NCBI GenBank assembly: GCA_913042895.1
Contig: CAJWMQ010000006.1
Coordinates: forward strand, 1-42,679
DNA length: 42,679 nt
Source of the DNA: an uncultured Verrucomicrobiales bacterium
GTDB lineage: Bacteria; Verrucomicrobiota; Verrucomicrobiia; Limisphaerales; UBA1100
Direction of reading: 5' to 3'
Shown: piece by piece, positions 33,300 to 41,724 of the stretch
Numbering within the stretch: position 1 is the stretch's first letter
Layout: every line of letters starts with the position of its first letter
Notes under the pieces: model-generated
Seen by the model: only the letters and a program-made list of their open reading frames with translations
Told to the model about the DNA's origin: nothing
Databases searched by the model: none
Program-made: the position numbers and the translations under genes

Positions 33300-36200
33300 A
33301 TGAAAAAGCTCACAGCCTGTCTTGCCCTCGTCGGCATCACCCTCACCCTCCTCTATGCCGTAGAACCTCCCCCCGCCCCCAAGCTTTCCAAGAAAGCCCA
33401 TTGGGAAGCCTATGAGGCCGCTCTAAAAAAAGGCCTACCCAAAACCGCCATCACCCATCTTAACCCGATTATCGAGAAAACCCTCGCGGACAAGGATTAC
33501 GCCGAGGCCATCAAGGCCGTGGGCAAGAAAAACGCCCTCGAGGGCACCATCCAAGGCAACAAAGCGCAGGAAAAGATCCGCCGCATGGAGGCCGAGATCA
33601 AGAAGGCCCCGGCCGAGATGAAGCCGGTCATGACCGCCATCGTCGCCAACTGGTACTGGCATTACTTCCAACAGAACCGCTGGCGCTTCATTCAGCGCTC
33701 ACGCACCGGTGCCGCACCCACCGATGATTTCGAGACTTGGGACCTCCCGCGTATTTTCACTGAGATCGACAAACAATTCACCGCCGCCCTCGCCCATGAG
33801 GCCGTGCTCAAGAAAACCCCCGTTGCCGATTACGATGAGCTCCTACAAAAAGGCTCCCAACCCGACGCCTACCGGCCCACCATGTATGACTTCCTCGTTT
33901 TCAATGCCCTGCAATTCTACAGCAGCGGCGAACAAGCTGGGGCCAAGGCGCAGGATGCCTTTGAGTTGAACGCCGAAGATCCTGTATTTGATTCCGAAGC
34001 CAAGTTCATTGCTTGGCAGATCAAAACCACCGATACCGAGTCTCGCACCGTCAAGGCCCTCAAACTCTATCAGGACCTCCTCAAGTTTCACGCCAACGAC
34101 GAGGACAAGAGCGCCTATATCGACGCCTCACTCGGGCGCCTGAACTTCGGCAAGAACAAGGCCTTTGGAGAATCCAAGAACGACCGGTACCGCACCGCAA
34201 TCAAGGGCTTCATCAACAAATGGGCCGACCATCGCATCAGCGCCCGCGCTCGCTTCCACCTCGCGCAGTCACTCGATCAGGAGGGCGACAAGGTACAGGC
34301 ACACAAGATCGCCAAGCAAGGCAACGACACCTACCCCGACAGCCCCGGCGGAGCCATGTGCCATAACCTCATCAACCAGATCGAGGCCAAGAGCAGCAAT
34401 ATCACCATCGAACGCGTCTGGAATAATCCCCGCCCGGACATCACCGTGAAATACCGCAACGTGGATGAAATCCATTTCCGCGTCGTAGCCGAGAACTGGG
34501 AAGCCGCCATGAAACGTAAACGGGGCAACCCTCAATGGCTCGACAATAATGAGCGCAAAGCGCTAATGCAAAAAGAGATCGTCAAGCAATGGAGTGTTAA
34601 ACTCCCCCCGACCAAGGATTTCCACGAGAGCGTAAAGACCATCAAAGCTCCCGAGGGATTACCGCAGGGATTTTATTACCTCGTAAGCAGCCACGACAGG
34701 AACTTCGGCGCTGGCGATAATGTCTGTTACTACACCAGCTTCTGGGTCAGCGATCTGGCCATCGTAATACGGCAACGCCATGGCAATGGCCGAGTGGAAG
34801 GATTTGTCCTCGATGCCCTGAGCGGTGAACCCGTAGCCAATGCCAGGGTGCGCGCGTGGTTCCGCAACGGCAACCAGCGCACGGAAGCCAATCCCACAAC
34901 TTCAAATGATAAGGGTTTGTTCAGCTTTCAAGCCATTCAACGCGGCTACCTTCTGCTTGCCAGCAAGGACGACCAACAACTCAGCTCCTACAACGACCAT
35001 TATAATCATGGTCGCGTTCACATCCCGCGACCTTACGACCGGACTATCTTCTTTACCGATCGCTCCCTCTATCGTCCCGGACAAACCGTTCATTATAAAG
35101 GGCTCTCAATTCACGTGGATTCCCACAACGACAACTACCGCACGATACCTAACGCACTGGTTACTGTGTCCTTCCGCGACCGCAACGGTAAGGAGATTGG
35201 GCGGCAACAACATCGGGCCAATGACTACGGCTCTTTTAGTGGTAAATTCAATACCCCACGGGATCGGGTACTGGGCCGAATGAGCCTCCAAGTCACAACC
35301 GGACCGCGCGGTAGCTCTTCCTTTAATGTTGAGGAATACAAACGGCCCAAGTTCGAGGTCGACCTCAAAGCTCCTGAAACGGCTGCCAAACTAAATGGTG
35401 AAGTCAGTCTATCCGGCAAAGCTACCGCCTACACCGGTGCAGCGATTAATGATGCTAAAGTCAAATGGCGTGTTGTTCGCGAAGTACGCTACCCTACTTG
35501 GTGGGGATCGTACTATTGGTGGCGCCCGATGCCACAGGGAAACAGCCAGGAAATTGCCCATGGCAACGTGACCACCAAACCGGATGGTTCCTTCAATGTG
35601 AAGTTCACCGCCAAGCCGGACAACAGTGTGTCTGCTTCGGACGAACCGACATTCCGATATACCATTTACGCGGACGTCACCGATACCACAGGCGAAACCC
35701 GGAGTGATCAGAGTAGCATCAATCTTGGGTACACCGCTCTCAAAGCCAATATCTCGGTAGCTGACTGGCAGCAACAGGATAAATCTGTAGACCTAACGCT
35801 CAACACCACCTCACTTGATGGCGTCGGCCAAAAGGCCGAGGGCACACTCAAGGTTTATGCCCTGAAGCAACCCAAACAAGTGCAGCGAGCCAAGCTTAAT
35901 AGTAATCGGCACGCCATAATGCTCCACCGTAACGGCCGATTCGCTCCAGAGTTTATCCCTGAGCCCGACGCTTCCAATGTCAACTCATGGGAACTGGGCA
36001 AGGTAGTTGCTGAAAAGGGTTTCACCACCGATGAGAGCGGCCAATCCAAGTTCAAATTTGATCTTAAACAAGGCGCCTATCGGGTGATTGTGGAAACTCA
36101 GGATCGGTTTGGCAAAAAAGTCAGCGCCCGTTCACCCATTCAAGTACTCAACCCCAAGGCCGGTAAACTTGCTATAAAGATCCCGCACCTGATCAAGGCC

Positions 36201-39200
36201 CCTACCTGGACCGTGGAACCTGGCGGCGAATTCATAGCCATCTGGGGAAGTGGATACGGTGAAGCCCGCGCCTTTATCGAGGTCGAACATCGCCGCAAAA
36301 TCCTTCAAAGCTTTTGGACCGAACGCGGCCTCACGCAACTCCAGCTCAAGCAAGTTGTTAATGAAGCCATGCGCGGCGGTTTTACGGTACACGTCACAAT
36401 GGTTCGGGAAAACCGCGCTTACCTCTCCAGCCACAAGGTCAACGTCCCTTGGACGAACAAGAACCTGACGGTGAAATGGGAGTCCTTCCGGGATAAATTA
36501 CAGCCGGGCCAACCTGAGAAATGGAAAGCCACCATTAGCGGTCCGGATGCTAAGAAAGCGGTCGCCGAAATGACCGCTGTACTCTACGACGAAAGCCTCG
36601 ACCAATTCAAAGCTCACCAATGGCAGCAAGCTTTTGGAGTGTTCCGCCAGGACAATAACCGTCTAGGCCAGCAATTCGTAAATATCAATAAAGGTCTGGC
36701 ACACCTGCAAGGCCAATGGGATCGCCGCAATCACAAGAACACCTCCATGAGCTACCGGCAATTCCCCGGCGAAATTACCGCTAATCTTTACGGGTACCGA
36801 TACTACGGAACTCGCGATAGAGCGATGGCTGGGTTTGCCGCTCCAGAAATGGCGGGAGCACCTCAAATGATGCGCTCGGCAAAAATGGCTGCAGAAGGAT
36901 CTGCACCAATGGCGTTTAACGCATCTGCCCCTGAAGCATCGATGGACGACGCTTCGGCTGATGCTGATTTCGCTAAATCTGGGGGCGAAAAATTAGTAGA
37001 ACGCCAAGCTGGAGGAGGGCAAGCCAACGGATCTGAAAACGGGCCGGATCTTTCGAATGTAACCGCCCGGAAGAACCTCAATGAAACAGCTTTTTTCATG
37101 CCGCATTTGGTTTCCAACGCAGAAGGTGAAGTGGTCATGGAATTCTCCATGCCTGAAGCGCTCACCAAATGGAAGTTCATGGGCTTTACCCACGACAACG
37201 AGCTGCGCAGCGGCTTCCTCAGCGACAGCACTGTGACCGCCAAGGACATTATGGTGCAGCCCAACCCGCCGCGGTTCCTGCGTGAAGGCGATGAACTCGA
37301 GTTCACGGTCAAGGTGAGCAACCGCACCGAGAAGGAACAAACCGGCAAAGTGCGTTTAACCTTCGCCGAAGCCCTTACTGAGGACAATGTTGACGAACTG
37401 CTCGGCAATGTGGATCTCGACAAGACCTTCACCGTGCCAGCCAACCAAAGCCGCAGCTACAGCTGGCGTCTCAGTGTGCCAGACGACCTTGGCTTCCTAA
37501 CCTTCAAAGCCGTGGGCGGCACCGACAAAGTGACCGATGGCGAACAGGGCTTTCTGCCCGTGCTCAGCCGCCGCATCTTCGTCACCGAAAGCCTCCCGCT
37601 GCCCATCCGCGGCGCCAAGACCAAGGACTTCAAGTTCGACAAACTTGTCGCCTCCGATAAGAGCGACACCATTAAGCACGAGCGATTCACCGTACAAATG
37701 GTTTCTAACCCCAGCTGGTACGCGGTAATGGCCCTGCCGTATCTCATGGAGAACCCACACCCGAGCACCATGAGCACCTTCACCCGCCTGTACTCCAACG
37801 GCCTCGGCCGCCACATCGCCAACAGCGATCCGCGTATCGAACAGGTGTTTAACAAATGGCGTAACACCCCAGCACTCGATAGTCCACTGGAGAAAAATCA
37901 AGACCTCAAGAGCGTGATGCTCGAAGAAACCCCGTGGCTGCGTCAGGCCAAGAACGAAAGTCAGGCCCGCCGCAATGTAGGCATCCTGTTCGAAAACCAG
38001 CGCCTCACCAGCGAGACTCAAGCCGCCATGCGCAAACTGCGCGAAATGCAGTTTGCCGACGGCGCCTGGCCGTGGATGCCCGGCGGACGTGCGAGCGATT
38101 ACATCACCCTCTACATCACCACCGGCTTCGGCCGCATGCGGGCGATGGATGTGGACATCGACGCCAGCATGGCCATCAAAGCCGTCAACCGACTTGACGA
38201 TTGGATGAACCGTACCTACCTGCGGATCAAGGAACACGGCAACCTCGAAGCCAATAACCTCTCCTCGCTGATTGCTCAGTATCTCTACTGCCGCTCGTTC
38301 TTCCTGAAAGACCGCGCGATCGCCCCGCAACATCGCGAGGCCGTGGAGTACTTCATCAATCAGGCTGTCAAAAAGGAAAAGGACGGCACGCAATACTTCC
38401 TCCGCCTCAGCCGGATGAATCAGGCACAGGTCGCCATCGCCATGAACCGCATTGGCAAATTCCAGAAGAAAGCCGAGTACGACCACCTGTCCCGCCTCAT
38501 CATTGCCTCCATCAAGGAACGCTCCGTGACAGATGAAGAACTCGGCCTGTTCTGGCGCGATCTGGAATACAGCCACTGGTGGTACCGCGCCCCGATCGAG
38601 ACACAGGCCATGATGATCGAAGCCTTCCATGAGGTGACTCAGGACTTCGACGCCATGGAGGACGCCAAGGTGTGGCTACTCAAACAGAAGCAAACGCAGG
38701 ACTGGAAAACCACCAAGGCCACCGCCGACGCTTGCTACGCCTTGCTACTGCAGGGCGCCAACCTGCTCGCCAGCGAGGCCCTCGTGGAGGTCACTGTCGG
38801 CGACCAAAAGATTGAGCCGAAGAAAGTTGAGGCCGGCACCGGCTTCTACGAGCACCGTTTCCTAGGCAGCGAAGTGAAGCCCAGCTATGGCAATATTCAA
38901 CTCAAGAAACACGATGAAGGCGTCGCCTGGGGCAGCGTGCATTGGCAATACATGGAAGACATCTCCAAGATCACCCCACACGAGGATACCCCGCTGAAGC
39001 TCACCAAGCAGCTTTACACCAAGGTGAACACCGCCAAGGGCCCCGAGCTCAAGCCGATGAAAGGCACCCTCAAGCCCGGCGACGAACTCACAGTGCGCCT
39101 CGTGCTCCGCACCGATCGCGATATGGAGTACGTTCACCTTAAGGACCAACGCGGCAGCGGTACCGAGCCGACCAACGTCCTCAGCCGGTACAAATACCAA

Positions 39201-39404
39201 GATGGCATTGGTTATTATGAGATGACTAAGGACACTGCTTCACACTTCTACATCGACTACCTGCCCAAAGGTGTCTACGTCTTCGAATACAGTGTGCGTG
39301 TTCAGCACAAGGGCCAGTACCAAAGCGGCATGGCCAACATCCAGTGCCTGTACGCCCCTGAGTTCAACAGCCACTCCGCCAGCCACGAGCTGTCCGTGAA
39401 CTAA
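33300..39404 (+). CDS. Thioester-less alpha-2-macroglobulin-family protein
   Basis: This is a 2034-residue exported protein. Order: signal peptide (1-20), helical TPR-like region (to about 370), carboxypeptidase-regulatory-like beta sandwich (about 496-560, VEGFVLDALSGEPVANARVR), MG2 domain (about 580-690, RSLYRPGQTVHYKGLSIH), further MG domains, an Ala/Met/Gly-rich linker (about 1178-1250), the A2M domain (about 1258-1350, ETAFFMPHLVSNAEGE, PPRFLREGDELEFTV), then an alpha/alpha-toroid TED-like region (about 1480-1800) and a C-terminal beta domain. Relatives with the same LMExPxExxEQTFSR-like block carry a C-x-E-Q thioester; here it reads S1489-T-M-S1492 and no C-x-E-Q exists anywhere. It may trap or scaffold proteins without covalent capture. 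Divergent from the MoxR operon. Confidence 0.9.
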   Translation: MKKLTACLALVGITLTLLYAVEPPPAPKLSKKAHWEAYEAALKKGLPKTAITHLNPIIEKTLADKDYAEAIKAVGKKNALEGTIQGNKAQEKIRRMEAEIKKAPAEMKPVMTAIVANWYWHYFQQNRWRFIQRSRTGAAPTDDFETWDLPRIFTEIDKQFTAALAHEAVLKKTPVADYDELLQKGSQPDAYRPTMYDFLVFNALQFYSSGEQAGAKAQDAFELNAEDPVFDSEAKFIAWQIKTTDTESRTVKALKLYQDLLKFHANDEDKSAYIDASLGRLNFGKNKAFGESKNDRYRTAIKGFINKWADHRISARARFHLAQSLDQEGDKVQAHKIAKQGNDTYPDSPGGAMCHNLINQIEAKSSNITIERVWNNPRPDITVKYRNVDEIHFRVVAENWEAAMKRKRGNPQWLDNNERKALMQKEIVKQWSVKLPPTKDFHESVKTIKAPEGLPQGFYYLVSSHDRNFGAGDNVCYYTSFWVSDLAIVIRQRHGNGRVEGFVLDALSGEPVANARVRAWFRNGNQRTEANPTTSNDKGLFSFQAIQRGYLLLASKDDQQLSSYNDHYNHGRVHIPRPYDRTIFFTDRSLYRPGQTVHYKGLSIHVDSHNDNYRTIPNALVTVSFRDRNGKEIGRQQHRANDYGSFSGKFNTPRDRVLGRMSLQVTTGPRGSSSFNVEEYKRPKFEVDLKAPETAAKLNGEVSLSGKATAYTGAAINDAKVKWRVVREVRYPTWWGSYYWWRPMPQGNSQEIAHGNVTTKPDGSFNVKFTAKPDNSVSASDEPTFRYTIYADVTDTTGETRSDQSSINLGYTALKANISVADWQQQDKSVDLTLNTTSLDGVGQKAEGTLKVYALKQPKQVQRAKLNSNRHAIMLHRNGRFAPEFIPEPDASNVNSWELGKVVAEKGFTTDESGQSKFKFDLKQGAYRVIVETQDRFGKKVSARSPIQVLNPKAGKLAIKIPHLIKAPTWTVEPGGEFIAIWGSGYGEARAFIEVEHRRKILQSFWTERGLTQLQLKQVVNEAMRGGFTVHVTMVRENRAYLSSHKVNVPWTNKNLTVKWESFRDKLQPGQPEKWKATISGPDAKKAVAEMTAVLYDESLDQFKAHQWQQAFGVFRQDNNRLGQQFVNINKGLAHLQGQWDRRNHKNTSMSYRQFPGEITANLYGYRYYGTRDRAMAGFAAPEMAGAPQMMRSAKMAAEGSAPMAFNASAPEASMDDASADADFAKSGGEKLVERQAGGGQANGSENGPDLSNVTARKNLNETAFFMPHLVSNAEGEVVMEFSMPEALTKWKFMGFTHDNELRSGFLSDSTVTAKDIMVQPNPPRFLREGDELEFTVKVSNRTEKEQTGKVRLTFAEALTEDNVDELLGNVDLDKTFTVPANQSRSYSWRLSVPDDLGFLTFKAVGGTDKVTDGEQGFLPVLSRRIFVTESLPLPIRGAKTKDFKFDKLVASDKSDTIKHERFTVQMVSNPSWYAVMALPYLMENPHPSTMSTFTRLYSNGLGRHIANSDPRIEQVFNKWRNTPALDSPLEKNQDLKSVMLEETPWLRQAKNESQARRNVGILFENQRLTSETQAAMRKLREMQFADGAWPWMPGGRASDYITLYITTGFGRMRAMDVDIDASMAIKAVNRLDDWMNRTYLRIKEHGNLEANNLSSLIAQYLYCRSFFLKDRAIAPQHREAVEYFINQAVKKEKDGTQYFLRLSRMNQAQVAIAMNRIGKFQKKAEYDHLSRLIIASIKERSVTDEELGLFWRDLEYSHWWYRAPIETQAMMIEAFHEVTQDFDAMEDAKVWLLKQKQTQDWKTTKATADACYALLLQGANLLASEALVEVTVGDQKIEPKKVEAGTGFYEHRFLGSEVKPSYGNIQLKKHDEGVAWGSVHWQYMEDISKITPHEDTPLKLTKQLYTKVNTAKGPELKPMKGTLKPGDELTVRLVLRTDRDMEYVHLKDQRGSGTEPTNVLSRYKYQDGIGYYEMTKDTASHFYIDYLPKGVYVFEYSVRVQHKGQYQSGMANIQCLYAPEFNSHSASHELSVN

Positions 39405-39425
39405 GGTAACTCACTCCAAAACAAC

Positions 39426-39458
39426 AAAGGCCGGGAACAATCCCGGCCTTTTCTTTTT
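39426..39458 (+). terminator. Strong terminator, probably bidirectional
   Basis: A perfect 10-bp stem AAAGGCCGGG/CCCGGCCTTT (39426-39435 with 39442-39451, 6-nt loop) is followed by TCTTTTT, 21 bp after the macroglobulin stop. On the minus strand it is followed by TGTTGTTTT, so it probably also ends the convergent PA14 gene. Confidence 0.9.
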
Positions 39459-39472
39459 GAATACTCTTAACC

Positions 39473-41137
39473 CTACTGAGGCAGCGCCCGCATTTCGTAG
39501 AATTCGTTCAGCGGTATTTTCATCCGACCAACCGTCGGATCATCCACCGTCACCTCCCCGGCAATCACCTTAAAGCTGCGCACAAACAATTGCGTGCCAT
39601 TACCTAGCATCAACTCAAACCGCGTCGTGCGCGCCGGCTTGCCCACCTTGGCTAACACCAGCGCCATCACCTCGTCCACCCCGTACACTTTCACGCCAAA
39701 AATAACCGAGTCCACCACCAGCCAATCCTCTTTCAGACTGCGGAATTCGCCCTCGATAAAATCACCATTCCGTAACAACACACCCACCCGACCGGCATTT
39801 AGGTGATCCTGATGCTTGACCGGCACCGGCCGCATTACAATTCGGGCCACGTTCACCGTGGACACGCGCTCGGGATACGCTCCTTCTGTAAACTTCACCG
39901 CAGAATCATCCGCTGAAACCACGTTGGAAGCGATCCGTGACCCCCCCCAGGTAAACACACCCAGCGTCTCGGATTCATCTACTTCACTCCCTTCGGATTC
40001 CTCGATGCTCGCCGGTTCGTACGTCGGAAACACTCCGTCTCCACCGAGCACAGTTTCCGCCATACTTTTACTCGACCAAGTAGCCTTAAGATTGCCCTGG
40101 CCCGCGCGATGCACAGATTCCAAGCGGACATTGTATCGCGCACCTCGCTGCATCGGCGCCGTTCCGGAAAAAGTCCGCGGCGTACGATTCGACAACTCGT
40201 TAACCACCAATCGGCCGCCCACCCAAAGCCGCACCCCTTCATCGGTCTGAATGCGAAACGTGTAATCCTCCGTATGCGGCGACGCTAATTGCCCCGTCCA
40301 ACGTACACTATAGTTTTTGTCGGGAAACTCCGCCGGCGGTTGCACCGGTGAAAAATCCATCTGGGAATCCACCGACAACACCCCGTCGCCATAAAAAAAA
40401 CGATTCTGGTAGTAGCAACCCAGTAAGCCCGTGCCGACCTTCAACCCCTTCGGCGCCTTATCCGTCTTGGGGTACAACTGCGTGGGTGCAATGGGCATGT
40501 CCTGAAATCCCGGCCCTTTCCAGAATACCCGCGCGCTTGCCTCGCCGTAATTGTCGAAAAATTCAAAAGCAAACGGCACCCGCTCACCCGCCTTGAGCGA
40601 CACCTTTCCGACCTCACGAAAACCAGATAGCGCTTCCCATCTACCCAGCGCCAGTTCCCCCACCGTAAGCTTCCCGCCGTCATTCGCGTGCAGCGTGAAC
40701 GTGTATTCACCAGTTGCCGGCGGTTCGAGCTCACCTGACCAGCGCACAGAAAAATAATCACGCGGCAAATCGAACACTGGCTGCCGCGATCGCCACTGGT
40801 GATTGACCGTCTGGTCGATTCGGTAAATCACGCGTCCCTTGAAATTCGGCCGATCATGATAAGCCGCCAATAACCCGTAACCCTTGCCCGCCTTGGGTGC
40901 GCCCGCTTCAAACAATTCCGGATCCACCGGCACATCAAACGTCGCCGTCACCACATCCTTCAGCGCGATTCTTTTGGAAGGCCCCTTCACCGGCCCGACA
41001 CTGAGATGCTCGTCATCCACGAACTTCACCAGCCCCGTGTACCCCTGCCCATCCCGTGTGGTCACCGTGCCTGCCTGCACACAGCAAAACCCGAGAGCCA
41101 CAAGGCCCGGCCAACACCGCCGCAAGAAGGAAAACAT
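39473..41137 (-). CDS. Secreted protein with two PA14 domains and beta-repeat modules
   Basis: This is a 554-residue exported protein (signal peptide cut near VQA22). Order: one beta module (23-68), PA14 domain 1 (about 86-224, with YFSVRWSGELEPPATGEYTF), PA14 domain 2 (about 236-372, with NYSVRWTGQLASPHTEDYTF), an acidic Ser/Glu-rich linker (376-392), and three C-terminal modules (395-436, 449-495, 505-550) such as VLLRNGDFIEGEFRSLKEDW and LMLGNGTQLFVRSFKVIAGE. PA14 domains bind carbohydrates in many bacteria. The modules resemble those flanking the LamG domain in the two tandem paralogs at 18843-21976, hinting at a shared assembly. It is last in a three-gene run and convergent with the macroglobulin gene across a terminator. 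Ligand unknown. Confidence 0.87.
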   Translation of the reverse strand: MFSFLRRCWPGLVALGFCCVQAGTVTTRDGQGYTGLVKFVDDEHLSVGPVKGPSKRIALKDVVTATFDVPVDPELFEAGAPKAGKGYGLLAAYHDRPNFKGRVIYRIDQTVNHQWRSRQPVFDLPRDYFSVRWSGELEPPATGEYTFTLHANDGGKLTVGELALGRWEALSGFREVGKVSLKAGERVPFAFEFFDNYGEASARVFWKGPGFQDMPIAPTQLYPKTDKAPKGLKVGTGLLGCYYQNRFFYGDGVLSVDSQMDFSPVQPPAEFPDKNYSVRWTGQLASPHTEDYTFRIQTDEGVRLWVGGRLVVNELSNRTPRTFSGTAPMQRGARYNVRLESVHRAGQGNLKATWSSKSMAETVLGGDGVFPTYEPASIEESEGSEVDESETLGVFTWGGSRIASNVVSADDSAVKFTEGAYPERVSTVNVARIVMRPVPVKHQDHLNAGRVGVLLRNGDFIEGEFRSLKEDWLVVDSVIFGVKVYGVDEVMALVLAKVGKPARTTRFELMLGNGTQLFVRSFKVIAGEVTVDDPTVGRMKIPLNEFYEMRALPQ

Positions 41138-41155
41138 GTGACCCCGTTGAGCGAC

Positions 41156-41686
41156 CTATTTCAGGGCGCTTTCGATCATCTTTTTGAAGTCCGCTTTCGC
41201 GGCATCCACCACCGCTTGGGGCCCGGTCATTTTCACAAAGATATATCCCGGCTTCGTGCCAAGCACGGCCGCGGCCATACCGTAGTTCTTTTTCGGCACC
41301 TTGGCACCGCCAAACGGAGGCCCATCCATAAACGTTCCATTGGCAAACAGAAACGCCACCGGAGTCTCACCCACCTTCGCGTCCTCCACCTTGAATTGCG
41401 GCTTCGGATCTTCGGCAAACTGACCTACCCACCGCTGCAAATTTGCCTGCGCACCGCCGCCGTTGCCCGGCCCAAAATAGAAGAATACGCATACAGCAGC
41501 TTCCTCTCCCTCCTTGCCGGGTACTGAAAACTGCGCGGCCCGCATTTTGCTGGCGGTCTTTTCGGATTTCCAAGCCGCCGGCTTGGTGAAGGTTTGCTCG
41601 CTCACTTTCACCCTAGAATCCTGAGCCATAAGCAAACCCAAGGGCATCAGTGAAATTACCAAAAAAATACGAATCACGGAATTCAT
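41156..41686 (-). CDS. Small secreted protein of unknown function
   Basis: This is a 176-residue protein from the ATG at 41686 (MNSVIRIFLVISLMPLGLL), giving a clean signal peptide ending about LMA. The frame is open to 41722, but the 12 extra residues would put charged residues before the signal. The mature part is a small mixed alpha/beta domain: FTKPAAWKSEKTASKMRAAQ, a hydrophobic AAVCVFFYFG, GGAQANLQRWVGQF, GTFMDGPPFGG and a C-terminal helix DAAKADFKKMIESAL. Similar small exported proteins exist in Verrucomicrobia and Planctomycetes, but I know of no assigned role. Neighbours are a TPR protein upstream (38-bp gap) and the PA14 protein 18 bp downstream. Confidence 0.75.
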   Translation of the reverse strand: MNSVIRIFLVISLMPLGLLMAQDSRVKVSEQTFTKPAAWKSEKTASKMRAAQFSVPGKEGEEAAVCVFFYFGPGNGGGAQANLQRWVGQFAEDPKPQFKVEDAKVGETPVAFLFANGTFMDGPPFGGAKVPKKNYGMAAAVLGTKPGYIFVKMTGPQAVVDAAKADFKKMIESALK

Positions 41687-41724
41687 GACGCTACGCTTAG
41701 CCGAATCACGCCCTCGCGTCAAAC

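Noticed and set aside
37497-38630. Long minus-strand open frame (377 codons) inside the macroglobulin gene
   Set aside because: It is antisense to well-conserved coding sequence, its composition follows the codon bias of the real gene, and no domain is recognisable.
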